Of a stretch of 64,000 nucleotides of DNA, positions 53,272 to 62,513 are shown in pieces. How positions within the stretch are numbered: position 1 is the stretch's first letter; each line of letters opens with the position of its first letter. The stretch is from JADGRA01 sp052143535 (GTDB lineage Bacteria; Myxococcota; Myxococcia; Myxococcales; Myxococcaceae), in contig JBKQSS010000041.1 in NCBI GenBank assembly GCA_052143535.1, positions 1 to 64,000 of the forward strand, read 5' to 3'. The notes beneath the pieces were generated by a model, which saw only the letters and a list, made by a program, of their open reading frames with translations, was not told the origin of the DNA and ran no database searches. Made by a program: the position numbers and the translations under genes.

Positions 53272-53796
53272 ATGTCTTCCCGGGTGATGCAGCTGGCCGC
53301 CATTGGTACCGCGCCGTCGGCACTGCTGCGGGAGCTGGAGTCTCCGCTCACCGCCCAACTGGGGGTGACGGCGGTCTACTCGCGGGTGTCCCTGGCCGCC
53401 CCGGGCTACGCCTTCAACAAAGACCGAAACCAGTACCATTCCAACGCCATCATGCGTCGGTTGGTGCCGCTGCTCGAGCCGGCGCAAACCATTCTGGGAC
53501 TGGTCGACGTCGACCTCTTCGTCCCCGACAGTGGCTTCGTCTTCGGCGAGGCGGACCGCGAGTCCCGGGCCGCCGTGCTATCGATTTTTCGGCTCCGCCA
53601 GGGTGCCGATGAAGTGCTGCTGCGCCGGCGGGTGCAGGTGGAAGGCCTGCACCAGGCGGGACACCTGGTGGGGTTGTCGTACTGCGAGGACGCCCGGTGC
53701 GCGATGTTTCTCGCCACCACCCTGCCCGACGTCGACCGCAAGCAAACGGCGCTCTGTCACATTTGCCGAAATGAGCTGGTGAAGCTCAACCGCTAG
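53272..53796 (+). CDS. Archaemetzincin-like protein with a degenerate catalytic site
   Basis: 174 residues from ATG 53272 (a second ATG at 53287 is possible). It follows the archaemetzincin layout: LLGLVDVDLFVP-like middle strand, then GLHQAGHLVGLSYC, C-x4-C with CAM, and VDRKQTALCHICRNEL. The structural Cys set is kept (Cys138, Cys143, Cys162, Cys165). The protease motif HExxHxxGxxH reads His127-Gln128-Ala-Gly-His131 and ends in Tyr137, so the catalytic Glu and the third zinc-binding His are both replaced. It is probably not a peptidase. GAAAGGACG precedes the start. Confidence 0.75.
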   Translation: MSSRVMQLAAIGTAPSALLRELESPLTAQLGVTAVYSRVSLAAPGYAFNKDRNQYHSNAIMRRLVPLLEPAQTILGLVDVDLFVPDSGFVFGEADRESRAAVLSIFRLRQGADEVLLRRRVQVEGLHQAGHLVGLSYCEDARCAMFLATTLPDVDRKQTALCHICRNELVKLNR

Positions 53797-53952
53797 CGCT
53801 CTTTCGGTTGTTGCCCCGAAAGCAGACCTTCGCCTTGCGTCAGCCAGGCCGGGTCCACCGGTGGAAAGGGCGTTGAGAGGTGGGCAGTTTCTCGACGGGA
53901 GGGTGCGGCTCATGTTTGCTCTCGACGGAAAGCGGAGGTTTCAACCGTCCCC

Positions 53953-54798
53953 TTGAGTGCCCCCCCGGCTACGCTGGCCACCGTCCCGCTGTTCGCCGCC
54001 CTGGATGCGGCCGAGCGTGCCGTTTTGGCAGCGCAGGCGGAGGAGCGCACCTGGGCCGCGCAGACCCGCATCTTCAGCCGCGGGGACGCCGGCGACTGCT
54101 TCTACGTGGTGAGCACAGGGAAGGTGGAGATTTCGGCAGAAGCCACCACTGGCGAGCGCCGGGTGCTGGGCACGGCCGGCCCGGGGGAATTCTTCGGCGA
54201 GCTGTCGCTTTTGGACGGCGGCCCGCGCAGCGCTGATGCCACGGCGCTGGAGGTGACGCAGGCGGTGGAGATTGACCGGGCCGACCTGGCCGAGCTCTTC
54301 CGTCTCCACCCCAGCGCGGCCCTGGACGTGCTCAGCGTCACCGGGCGCCGGCTGCGGGAAACCAACCGGGCCCTTCTGTCCAGCGTCGGCACCAGCCCCA
54401 ACCAGGAAGTGGAAGAGCGCTCCACCACCCTCCAGCGGGCCGCCGACGGCCTGGCGGCCTTCAGTGGCTCGGTGGCCTTCCTGGTGCTTCACGCTGCCGC
54501 CTTTGCCGTCTGGATTTTGTGGAACCTCGGGGCCATTTCCTTCCTCCGTCCCTTCGACCCGTTCCCCTTCGGCCTGCTCACGCTGGTGACGTCGTTGGAG
54601 GCCATCTTCCTCAGCTGCTTCGTCCTCATCAGCCAGGAGCGCCAGGCCTCCAAAGACCGCATTCGCAGCGACGTGGAGTACGCGGCCACGATGAAGGCCG
54701 GCCTCGAGGTCACCCAGCTGCACACCAAGCTGGACCGCCTCTACGAGCAGGCGATGGCCAAACTCTCGGTGTTGGCCCACCAGGCGCCGCGCCCCTAA
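53953..54798 (+). CDS. Cyclic-nucleotide-binding domain protein with DUF1003 membrane domain
   Basis: 281 residues from TTG 53953. The first ~125 form a cNMP domain (ATVPLFAALDAAERAVLAAQ, IFSRGDAGDCFYVVSTGKVE, GEFFGELSLLDGGPRSADAT); the phosphate cassette FGELSLLDGGPRSA is intact, so it may bind cyclic nucleotide. DUF1003 follows with two helices (SVAFLVLHAAAFAVWILWNL and FGLLTLVTSLEAIFLSCFVL) and ISQERQASKDRIRSDVEY. Probable membrane sensor of unknown output. Confidence 0.85.
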   Translation: MSAPPATLATVPLFAALDAAERAVLAAQAEERTWAAQTRIFSRGDAGDCFYVVSTGKVEISAEATTGERRVLGTAGPGEFFGELSLLDGGPRSADATALEVTQAVEIDRADLAELFRLHPSAALDVLSVTGRRLRETNRALLSSVGTSPNQEVEERSTTLQRAADGLAAFSGSVAFLVLHAAAFAVWILWNLGAISFLRPFDPFPFGLLTLVTSLEAIFLSCFVLISQERQASKDRIRSDVEYAATMKAGLEVTQLHTKLDRLYEQAMAKLSVLAHQAPRP

Positions 54799-54818
54799 CG
54801 GCCCCCGGGGGCCGTTTT
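54797..54818. terminator. Palindromic terminator between convergent genes
   Basis: AACGGCCCCCGGGGGCCGTT is a perfect 20-bp palindrome beginning inside the stop codon of the cNMP gene and followed by TT (TTTT in total) on the plus strand. It serves the rightward gene and perhaps the leftward one. Confidence 0.75.
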
Positions 54819-54820
54819 CG

Positions 54821-56926
54821 TCACCCCGGCGAGCTGGGTTGGGACGGCTGCATCGCGTCCGCCACCAGCTCGGCGACGTCCCGCACCTGGAGCCCTTCGC
54901 GGGCGGTGTCGTTGACAGCATCCCTGAGCATGGTGGCGCAGAAGGGACAGGCCACGGCCACGGTGCCTTTGGCCGGCCCGGTGTAATCCCCCACCAGTCC
55001 AGGCTTGTGGCGGTCGGTGGCCGAAGGGTAGGGCACCGCCGGGTCGGCGGCGTGGGCCAGGGTGAGGGCCGCCTCGTTGAGTCGGTTGTGGTTGATGCGC
55101 GTCCCGAGGCGCTCCTCCATCCACATCCGGCCGCCGCCGGCCCCGCAGCAGAAGGACTGCCGGCGGCTGCGCTGCATCTCCACCACCTTCAGCCCGGGAA
55201 TGGCCCCCAGCGCCTCGCGCGGGGCGTCGTACACTCCGTTGTGCCGGCCGAGGTAACACGGGTCGTGGTAGGTGAGCGTCTCGTCCATCACCCGGGAAAG
55301 CTTGATGCGCTTGTCGCGAAGCAGCTCGGCAATCAGCTCGGTGTGGTTGATGACGCGGTAGTTGCCCCCGAAGTCCGGGTACTCGTTCTTCAGGGTGTTG
55401 AAGCAGTGGGGGCATTGGGTGATGACGGCCTTCACCCCGGCCGCATTCCATCTCTCGACATTTCCCTTGGCCAGCGTCTGGTAGAGGTACTCGTTGCCCA
55501 GCCGTCGCGCGCTGTCGCCGTTGCACAGCTCCGCCTTGCCCAGGGTGGCGAAGGAGACGGCTGCCTCGCGGAGTATTTTCACCACCGCCCGGGACACCTT
55601 CTTCTGCCGGTCGTCGTAGCTGCCGGCGCAGCCGACGAAGAAGAGGTACTCGTAGGTTCCGCCGTCCCCCCACTGGGGAAGCTTCAAGTCCTCGGCCCAC
55701 GCCCCCCGGCTCTCCTGGGCCACTCCCCACGGGTTGCCCTGGCGCTCCATCCCCTCGAAGACGCGCTGGACTTCGGGGGGAAAGTCCGCCTCCACCTGAA
55801 CCTTGTAGCGGCGCATGTCGATGAGGCGCGGGATGTTCTCGATGAAGACCGGGCAAGCCGTTTCGCACCAGCCGCACGAGGTGCAGGCCCACACCGTCTC
55901 CGGCTGGAGAATGCCGCCGACCAGCGGGGGGAACTCTTCTTGAGGAGCGGCTGAGGCGAGCTGGTCCTCGTGTTCCCAGGCCCAGTGCTTGAGGGTTTGG
56001 TTCACGCCCTTGTGGGTGAGGGGCTTCCCGGTGACGTAGGTGGGGCAGTGCGTCTGGCAGCGCCCGCACTCGGTGCAGGAGTAGAGGTCCAAGCCCTGCT
56101 TCCAGGACAAGTCCCGGAAGAGGTGCGCGCCAAATTCCTCCGCCTCGAGGTTGGCGGTGGGCAACTTCCCGCTCGGGGAAAGCCGCTGCAGATAGACATT
56201 GGGCAGTCCGGTGATGACGTGGAAGTGCTTGCCCAACGGCAGGAAATTCAAGAAGGCAAGGATGATGCAGAGGTGAGTCCAAAACATCAGTCCCCCGAGG
56301 CTCCACACCACGGTGGGGGAAACCCCGGAAAGGGCCGCCGCCACCAGTGAGGTGACCGGCTCCTCGGCGCGGAAGTGCTGCCCGGCGAGCACCATCCGCG
56401 AGGCTCCGAAGAGGTATTCGCTCAGCATCAATCCGGCGATGAAGCCGAGGATGAGGAGCGCCTCCCAGGAGGGTGTCAGCCGGTCGGGCTTAACCACCAC
56501 CCTTAGCCAGAGAAAGTAGCCGACGCCCACCAGGGCGAGGAGCGCCACCACGTCCTTGGCGAAGAGGTAGGCCAGGTAGGCCGCCTCCCATTGCTGGTGG
56601 TTTGCCCAGAAGGGGTGAGAGGGAAGGGTGAGGGCCTCGAGGGCCGTCTCGGAGAAGCCCATGGTGAAGAGCATCAGCGTGCGCAAGGCCAGCACGACGA
56701 AGGCGGCGAAAATGAAGACGTGCATTAGCCCCGGCGTCCGCTCCTCCTGGTCCACCATTCGCTTCTGGCCGAAGCCAAAGCGCAAAAGCGCCAGCGTGCG
56801 CCGGGCGGGTTGGTCCAAACGCATGGCCGGCTTCATCGCCAACAGGACGGCGGTGCGTCCGTAGACGGTGTGCACGAAGAAGGCCAGGCCGACCAGGACG
56901 AGCAGCAGCGTGACGACGAGACTCAT
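54821..56926 (-). CDS. Membrane Fe-S oxidoreductase with heterodisulfide-reductase-like CCG domains
   Basis: 701 residues from ATG 56926. About five or six membrane helices (1-330) resemble a NarI-like cytochrome b part, followed by two [4Fe-4S] motifs (CTECGRCQTHCP and CTSCGWCETACP) and two CCG-type domains (CPHCFNTL, HDPCYLGRHN, FCCGAGGGRMW, ACPFCATML). Related proteins pass electrons between quinone and electron-transfer flavoprotein (EMO type) in delta-proteobacteria and myxobacteria. No etf genes are next to it, so the partner is inferred only. Confidence 0.85.
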   Translation of the reverse strand: MSLVVTLLLVLVGLAFFVHTVYGRTAVLLAMKPAMRLDQPARRTLALLRFGFGQKRMVDQEERTPGLMHVFIFAAFVVLALRTLMLFTMGFSETALEALTLPSHPFWANHQQWEAAYLAYLFAKDVVALLALVGVGYFLWLRVVVKPDRLTPSWEALLILGFIAGLMLSEYLFGASRMVLAGQHFRAEEPVTSLVAAALSGVSPTVVWSLGGLMFWTHLCIILAFLNFLPLGKHFHVITGLPNVYLQRLSPSGKLPTANLEAEEFGAHLFRDLSWKQGLDLYSCTECGRCQTHCPTYVTGKPLTHKGVNQTLKHWAWEHEDQLASAAPQEEFPPLVGGILQPETVWACTSCGWCETACPVFIENIPRLIDMRRYKVQVEADFPPEVQRVFEGMERQGNPWGVAQESRGAWAEDLKLPQWGDGGTYEYLFFVGCAGSYDDRQKKVSRAVVKILREAAVSFATLGKAELCNGDSARRLGNEYLYQTLAKGNVERWNAAGVKAVITQCPHCFNTLKNEYPDFGGNYRVINHTELIAELLRDKRIKLSRVMDETLTYHDPCYLGRHNGVYDAPREALGAIPGLKVVEMQRSRRQSFCCGAGGGRMWMEERLGTRINHNRLNEAALTLAHAADPAVPYPSATDRHKPGLVGDYTGPAKGTVAVACPFCATMLRDAVNDTAREGLQVRDVAELVADAMQPSQPSSPG

Positions 56927-56997
56927 GGGCGGCGGAAGGTTAGTGGCGCGGGCGCTCGGGGGACAACGGCGAAGCGCCCGGCCCGAGGCGAAAGCCC

Positions 56998-57756
56998 TCA
57001 GCCGTCTTTGAGGCTCGCCGCGTCGGGGAGGAGCAGGAGCGGCTTGAAACCCGCGGCATCCGCCGAGGCGAGGACGTAACGCACGCCACCGTGGACGCCG
57101 ACGAAGCCTGCCGAAATGCCCGGGCCATGCAGGTGCCCGTAGACGCAGACCTGGGGGGCGAAGTCCTCGATGAGGGGGGAGAAGGCGGTGGGCAGGCCGC
57201 CGGCATAGAGCGGCGGGAAATGTGTCAGCACCACCTTGGTGAGACCGGGGCTGCGGTGCAAAAGCGCCCGGGCCTCGGCCAGCGAGCGTTGAAGCCGGGT
57301 GGCTTCGCGTTGCACGTAGTCGGTGGAGGGGGGCTCGTCCCCCATCTCTCCGCCTGGCAGGGGCGGGGCCTGGGCCGTCGTCCACAGCCTCGAGCCGGCG
57401 AGGAGGTAGGGCCCGACGACGAGTGCCGAGCCGTTGTGGAGGAAGCCGACAATGCTAGGGGTGGGCAGAAGCAGCTGCCGCAGCTTGTTCGCCGAGTCTC
57501 CCCACCAGTAGTCGTGGTTGCCTTTGAGGAGGACTTTTTTTCCGGGCCGCTGTTCAATCCAGACGAGGTCCAGCGTGGCCTCCTGCGCCTTGGTGGCCCA
57601 GGAGATGTCACCCACCACCAGCACCAAGTCCTCGGGCTTCACCAAGGCGTCCCAGGCCGCGGCCAGCGGAGCCGGGTGGCCCGCCCAGCCGAAGCGCTCC
57701 ATGTCCTTGTTGCGGCTGGACGGCAGGTGCAAGTCGCCGATGGCGAAGAGGCGCAT
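56998..57756 (-). CDS. Metallophosphoesterase
   Basis: 252 residues from ATG 57756. Calcineurin-type motifs in order: FAIGDLHL, VVGDISWA, LKGNHDYWW, LTHFPP, VYGHLHG. These supply the two-metal site. The substrate (nucleotide, phosphoprotein or lipid) cannot be told. It is 34 bp after rimK and probably in the same operon. Confidence 0.88.
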   Translation of the reverse strand: MRLFAIGDLHLPSSRNKDMERFGWAGHPAPLAAAWDALVKPEDLVLVVGDISWATKAQEATLDLVWIEQRPGKKVLLKGNHDYWWGDSANKLRQLLLPTPSIVGFLHNGSALVVGPYLLAGSRLWTTAQAPPLPGGEMGDEPPSTDYVQREATRLQRSLAEARALLHRSPGLTKVVLTHFPPLYAGGLPTAFSPLIEDFAPQVCVYGHLHGPGISAGFVGVHGGVRYVLASADAAGFKPLLLLPDAASLKDG

Positions 57757-57790
57757 GGGGCTGGCGGGTACTGTAGCTGCTGGGCGGCTT

Positions 57791-58777
57791 CTACAGGACG
57801 CGCCGCTGGGCGCTGTCCGTTTGCGTCCGTGCGATGGCCAGCGCGTGGTCGACAATGGCGCCGGCGATGTCCAGGCCGGTGGCCCGCTCGAGGCCTTCGA
57901 AGCCAGGCGAGGAGTTCACTTCCAGCACCTTCGGCCCCTCCCGCGTCTCGAGCATGTCCACCCCGGCCACCTCCAGGCCCACCAGGCGCGCCGCCGTCAC
58001 CGCCGCCTCGAGGTAGCTCGCCGGCAGCTTGGCCGCCTTGCCGCGTCCGCCTCGGTGGAGGTTGCTGCGGAACTCCCCGCGCTTGGCCCGTCGGCGCATG
58101 GCTGCCACCACTCTGTCCCCCACCACCAACGCCCGGACGTCACGTCCCCGGGACTCGGCGATGAATTCCTGAAGGACAATGTCCTGCCCCAAGTCCGAGA
58201 AGGTGGAGAGGATGCCCTCCAACTCCTCCAAGGTGGAGGCCAGCATGACCCCCACCCCTTGCGTCCCGCGGACCAGCTTGACGATGGCCGGCAGGCCACC
58301 CACGTCCTTCAGAAGGCGGGGGATGTTGCTTCGGTCTCGGGCCATCACGGTACGCGGGATGTCCAACCCGAAGCGGGCCAAAAGCTGTAGGCACCTCAGC
58401 TTGTCGCGGCTCCGGGCGATGGGGGCGGCGCCGTTGAGCACGGCCACCCCCATCATGTCGAACTGGCTCACCACCGCCAGGCCGTAGCCGGTGATGGAGG
58501 CGCCAATGCGGGGGATGACGACGTGGACGTTGCGCAGGGCGACGCCCCGGTACGTCATTCGGGGCTCGCCGCGGGAGAGGATGAGGTTGCAGCGCAGGGT
58601 GTCCAGCACCAGCGGGCGGTGTCGGCGCGCCTTCACCGCCTCGACCAGACGACGGGTGGAATACAGAGCGCGTTTCCGGCTGAGGATGGCCACCACCTTG
58701 CCGTCCAGCGGGACGGCCGGCGCGTGACGGAGCGTCACCGCCGGCCGCGCCTTCTTGCTTCGCTTCGATGGGGGCAC
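57791..58777 (-). CDS. rimK: RimK-type ATP-grasp ligase
   Basis: 328 residues. VVAILSRKRALYSTRRLVEA, VIPRIGASITGYGLAVVSQF, IARSRDKLRCLQLLARFGLD, and VKLVRGTQGVGVMLA are RimK hallmarks; the ATP-grasp residues are at ALVVGDRVVAAMRR and VDMLETREGPKVLEVNSSPG. It adds glutamate to the C-terminus of ribosomal protein S6 in E. coli; other targets are known for the family. The N-terminus carries ~27 extra basic residues before the usual start. GTG 58777. Confidence 0.9.
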   Translation of the reverse strand: MPPSKRSKKARPAVTLRHAPAVPLDGKVVAILSRKRALYSTRRLVEAVKARRHRPLVLDTLRCNLILSRGEPRMTYRGVALRNVHVVIPRIGASITGYGLAVVSQFDMMGVAVLNGAAPIARSRDKLRCLQLLARFGLDIPRTVMARDRSNIPRLLKDVGGLPAIVKLVRGTQGVGVMLASTLEELEGILSTFSDLGQDIVLQEFIAESRGRDVRALVVGDRVVAAMRRRAKRGEFRSNLHRGGRGKAAKLPASYLEAAVTAARLVGLEVAGVDMLETREGPKVLEVNSSPGFEGLERATGLDIAGAIVDHALAIARTQTDSAQRRVL

Positions 58778-58865
58778 GGCTCTCGGGCGCTTCCCCCTGA
58801 GGGGGGGAGTCGGGGGGCGCGGGAAACTACCACGGCTGCCGGTTTGATTGCCCGGCCTGGCGGCC

Positions 58866-58875
58866 GCGTGCTAGC
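58866..58875 (+). promoter_or_regulatory. ileS: Candidate extended -10 element of ileS
   Basis: GCGTGCTAGC, identical to the parA element, ends 17 bp before the ileS ATG. No ribosome-binding site lies between, so the mRNA leader would be very short. Confidence 0.4.
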
Positions 58876-58892
58876 CGCTTTACCAAGACACC

Positions 58893-61829
58893 ATGGGTGA
58901 TGCCGAGGAGCCACGCGACTGGAAGCACACGCTGAACCTTCCCCGCACGGACTTCCCGATGAAGGGGAACCTCCAGGCGCTGGAACCGCGGGTGCTGGCT
59001 CAGTGGCAAGAGGCGGGCACCTTTCAGGCCTTGCTCGCCTCCAACGCCGAGAAGCCGCCGTTTCTCTTCCACGATGGGCCGCCCTATGCCAACGGCCACA
59101 TCCACGCCGGCACGGCACTCAACAACGTCCTCAAGGACTTCGTGGTGAAGGCGCAGAATATGTCCGGCCGGCGCTGCGACCTCATCCCCGGCTGGGATTG
59201 CCACGGCCTGCCCATCGAGCGGGCGGTGGAGAAGCGGCTCAAGGAGGAGAAGGTCGACCGGCGCACGCTGTCGCGGGAGGACTTCCTGGGCCGCTGCCGG
59301 GCCTACGCCCAGGAATTCATCAACATCCAGCGCACCGAGCTCCGCCGCCTGGGCCTGTTCGCGGACTGGGACACGCCCTACACCACCCTGGCCTTCGGTT
59401 ACGAGGCGCAGGAAATACGCGAGCTGGCCCGTGTTGCCCGCCGCGGACTGCTGTTCCGCAAGAAGAAGGCTGTCTATTGGTGTGTCACTGACCAGACCGC
59501 GCTGGCCGAGGCGGACATCGAGTACGCGGACCACACCAGCCCCTCCATTTACGTCGCCTTGGCCACCGAGCCGGCCGCCGGTGCGCTCGGCCAGCACGAG
59601 CGCCCGGAGGCTTTGGCCGACGTCTTTCCCTTTCTCCGCGGCCGCTCCGTGGAGCTGGCCATCTGGACCACCACCCCCTGGACGCTGCCGGCCAACCTCG
59701 CCGTCGCCGTCCACCCAGAGCTCACCTACGTCTTCTATGACTTGGGGGCGCGGGTGCTGGTGGTGGCCAAGGACTTACTCCCGCGGCTTTTGAGCGAGAT
59801 TGCCCCGGAGCACCTTGAGGTGCGCACGCTGAAGGCGCAAGGCGCACCGCTGAGCGCCGCGGCACTGGTCGACCCGGCCCGGATTCTCGGCTACGCCTCA
59901 GGGCGCGAGCTGGAGGGCTTCGCCTACCGGCACCCCTTCGCCCCGCGACAGGGCTACGTGGTGCTCGGCGAGCACGTCACGCTGGAGCAGGGGACTGGCC
60001 TCGTCCACACCGCCCCGGGACACGGCGCGGAGGACTATGCCGTTGGCGAGGCTTACGGCCTCGAGGCCTACAACCCGGTTTTGGCCGACGGGCGTTTTGA
60101 CGACACCGTCCAGCCGCCGTCCCTCAAGGGCCGGCGCGTCTTCGACGCCAACCCGGAAATTGTCCAGCTGCTGTTGGCCAAGGGGGCGCTGCTCAACCGA
60201 CCGGGTGAAAGCATTACCCACAGCTACCCGCACTGCGACCGCTGCAAGAACCCAGTCATTTTTCGCGCCACGCCCCAGTGGTTTGTCAGCCTGGACCGCC
60301 CTTTGGATGGAGCCAGCGGACCGTCGTTGCGCACCGCGGCCCTGCAGCAGGTGGACGAGGCGGTGAGTTGGATTCCCGACTGGGGCAAGCAGCGCATCCG
60401 CGGCATGCTGGAGAACCGGCCCGACTGGACGCTCAGCCGCCAGCGGCTGTGGGGGGTCCCCATCCCGGTGGCGCTCTGCGCCTCGTGCGGCGAAGGGCTG
60501 GTCAGTCCGGAGTTGATGGACAGAGTGGCCGCTAGGGTGGAGGAGGAGGGCGCCGGGGCCTGGTACCGCCTGCCGCTCGAGCACTTCTTGCCCGAGCCGC
60601 CGGTGTGTACGGCCTGTGGAGGGCTACAGTGGACGAAGGGCACCGACATTCTCGACGTCTGGTTCGACTCGGCCTGCTCCTTCGCGGTGGTGATGGAGCC
60701 GCGCTACGGCCCCGGGCCGGTGGACCTCTACCTGGAGGGCTCGGACCAGCACCGCGGCTGGTTTCACAGCTCTCTGTTGGTCAGTGTGGCAACCCGCAAC
60801 CGGGCACCCTACCGGCGAGTCCTCACCCATGGCTTCGTGGTCGACGGCGATGGGCGAAAAATGTCCAAGAGCCTGGGCAACGTGGTCGCTCCGGAGAAAA
60901 TTATTTCTCAGTACGGAGCCGAGCTGCTCCGCTTGTGGGTGGCCTCGAGCGACTACCGGGACGACATTCGTCTCTCCGACGGCATTCTCAAGAGTCTGGC
61001 CGAGGGGTACCGCAAAATCCGCAATACCCTGCGCTACGCCCTGAGCAACCTCGCCGACTTCGACCCAGCCAAACACTCCGTGCCGGACAGCGAGCTCTTG
61101 CCGCTGGACCGCTGGGCCAAGGGACGGTTGGAGGAGCTGGTGGCGCGGGTCCGGCGCGCCTACGACGCCTACGAGTTTCACCTCGTCTACCACGCGGTGG
61201 TGGACTTCTGCGGCAATGACTTGAGCGCCCTGTTTTTCGACATCTCCAAGGACCGGCTCTACACCTGGAAGACGGACGGGCACCCGCGGCGCAGCGGCCA
61301 GACGGTGCTGTACCGCGTGGCGGCGGACTTGCTTCGGCTGCTGGCCCCGGTGATGTCCTTCACCGCCGAGGAGGCGTGGGCCTTCTTGCCCGGCAATCGG
61401 GCAGAAAGCGTCTTTCTGGCCGGCTTTCCGGCGGTGGAAGGACGCATGCCGGCCGAGCTGGGGACGCGTTTCGAGCGGCTGTTCGCCATCCGCTCGGTGG
61501 TGCAGAAGCAGCTCGAGGCGGCGCGTCGGGACAAACTCATCGGCGCCTCGCTCGAGGCCAAGGTGCTATTGCAGGCCGAGGCAGCGGACCGGGAATTCCT
61601 GGAGCGTCACCTGGCCGAGCTCCCCGGACTCTTCATCGTCAGCCAGGTGGAGCTCCCCCTGGCCGCTACCCCGGGCATGCAGCGGGTGGGGGGCGGCAGC
61701 CACTTCGAGTCGCTGGGGGTGGAGGTGCGGCCGGCGGATGGCGCGAAGTGCCCCCGGTGCTGGACTTACACGCCGGAGGTCGCCGCCGGAGCCGCGGTCT
61801 GCAACAAGTGCCAGGCCGCCCTCGGCTGA
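58893..61829 (+). CDS. ileS: Isoleucyl-tRNA synthetase
   Basis: 978 residues. HIGH-type motif HIHAG (69-73), editing domain CP1 (IWTTTPWTLPANLAVAVHPE), DILDVWFDSACS, KMSKSLGNVV, and a C-terminal zinc finger with CPRCWTYT and CNKC. It charges tRNA-Ile and edits Val. It begins a rightward run with lspA and lgt. Confidence 0.98.
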   Translation: MGDAEEPRDWKHTLNLPRTDFPMKGNLQALEPRVLAQWQEAGTFQALLASNAEKPPFLFHDGPPYANGHIHAGTALNNVLKDFVVKAQNMSGRRCDLIPGWDCHGLPIERAVEKRLKEEKVDRRTLSREDFLGRCRAYAQEFINIQRTELRRLGLFADWDTPYTTLAFGYEAQEIRELARVARRGLLFRKKKAVYWCVTDQTALAEADIEYADHTSPSIYVALATEPAAGALGQHERPEALADVFPFLRGRSVELAIWTTTPWTLPANLAVAVHPELTYVFYDLGARVLVVAKDLLPRLLSEIAPEHLEVRTLKAQGAPLSAAALVDPARILGYASGRELEGFAYRHPFAPRQGYVVLGEHVTLEQGTGLVHTAPGHGAEDYAVGEAYGLEAYNPVLADGRFDDTVQPPSLKGRRVFDANPEIVQLLLAKGALLNRPGESITHSYPHCDRCKNPVIFRATPQWFVSLDRPLDGASGPSLRTAALQQVDEAVSWIPDWGKQRIRGMLENRPDWTLSRQRLWGVPIPVALCASCGEGLVSPELMDRVAARVEEEGAGAWYRLPLEHFLPEPPVCTACGGLQWTKGTDILDVWFDSACSFAVVMEPRYGPGPVDLYLEGSDQHRGWFHSSLLVSVATRNRAPYRRVLTHGFVVDGDGRKMSKSLGNVVAPEKIISQYGAELLRLWVASSDYRDDIRLSDGILKSLAEGYRKIRNTLRYALSNLADFDPAKHSVPDSELLPLDRWAKGRLEELVARVRRAYDAYEFHLVYHAVVDFCGNDLSALFFDISKDRLYTWKTDGHPRRSGQTVLYRVAADLLRLLAPVMSFTAEEAWAFLPGNRAESVFLAGFPAVEGRMPAELGTRFERLFAIRSVVQKQLEAARRDKLIGASLEAKVLLQAEAADREFLERHLAELPGLFIVSQVELPLAATPGMQRVGGGSHFESLGVEVRPADGAKCPRCWTYTPEVAAGAAVCNKCQAALG

Positions 61830-61841
61830 GCCCGTGCACCC

Positions 61842-62468
61842 GTGGTATGGCCCCTGCCCGTGGAAAAAAAGCTGGCCACTCTTTTTGCAATTGCCTTCGC
61901 GGTGGTGGTGCTCGACCAAGCGGTGAAGTTTTGGATGGTGGCCGAACTCACCAGCCGCTTTGACGGGCTCCCCACCCTGGGGGCCAGGCTGCAGGCGATG
62001 TATGGCTCGCCGCCGCCGGAGGGCTATGACGGCCTGCACTTCCGGCCGAAGCGCTCCTTCACCCTCAGCCCGGACTACTTGCGCATCCGCTATGCCGAGA
62101 ATACTGGCGCAGCGTTCGGGCTCTTCCGAGGGCTGCCGCCGGCGGCCCGGGGGCTGCTCTTTCACCTGGTGTCCCTGGGCGCGGTGGTGCTCATCACCCT
62201 GTACTACCTGCGGCTTTCGAGCACCGCCCCCGAGGAGCGCTTCGCCCGCATCGGCCTGGCCTTGGTGCTGGGAGGAGCGCTGGGCAATTACCTGGACCGA
62301 CTGGCGCGGGGCTTCGTCGTCGACTTCGTCGAAGCGCATTGGCACGAGCGGGCCACCTGGCCCTCCTTCAACGTCGCCGACAGCTGCATCGTGGTGGGGG
62401 TAGGCCTGTTGCTCCTCGACGGGCTGGTTCGCCGCGAGCACAAAGTCGAGGTCTCCCCCGGCGGCTGA
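61842..62468 (+). CDS. lspA: Lipoprotein signal peptidase II
   Basis: 208 residues from GTG 61842 (GTG 61860 is possible). VVVLDQAVKFWMV, YLRIRYAENTGAAFGLF, then the catalytic region NYLDRLARGFVVDFVEAHW and FNVADSCIVVG with both active-site Asp. Longer than usual (~160) through an insert of ~35 residues after the first helix (LTSRFDGLPTLGARLQAMYG...), on the periplasmic side. It cleaves before the lipobox Cys. 12 bp after ileS, the usual neighbour. Confidence 0.95.
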   Translation: MVWPLPVEKKLATLFAIAFAVVVLDQAVKFWMVAELTSRFDGLPTLGARLQAMYGSPPPEGYDGLHFRPKRSFTLSPDYLRIRYAENTGAAFGLFRGLPPAARGLLFHLVSLGAVVLITLYYLRLSSTAPEERFARIGLALVLGGALGNYLDRLARGFVVDFVEAHWHERATWPSFNVADSCIVVGVGLLLLDGLVRREHKVEVSPGG

Positions 62469-62496
62469 GCGAGCGGGGCAGTGCGCTGGGCGGCCC

Positions 62497-62508
62497 GCGT
62501 GTTAGGAA
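62497..62508 (+). promoter_or_regulatory. lgt: GCGTGTTAGGAA element before lgt
   Basis: Same 12-mer as before gyrB. AGGAA ends five bases before the lgt ATG and is the likely ribosome-binding site. Confidence 0.45.
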
Positions 62509-62513
62509 TTGCC

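Noticed and set aside
53800..53823. CTTTCGG/CCGAAAG stem-loop after the archaemetzincin-like gene
   Set aside because: Short stem with no T-run; too weak to call a terminator.
56927..57385. 153-residue extension of the Fe-S oxidoreductase frame
   Set aside because: It overlaps the metallophosphoesterase gene and is Arg/Pro-rich shadow sequence; ATG 56926 begins a normal membrane helix.
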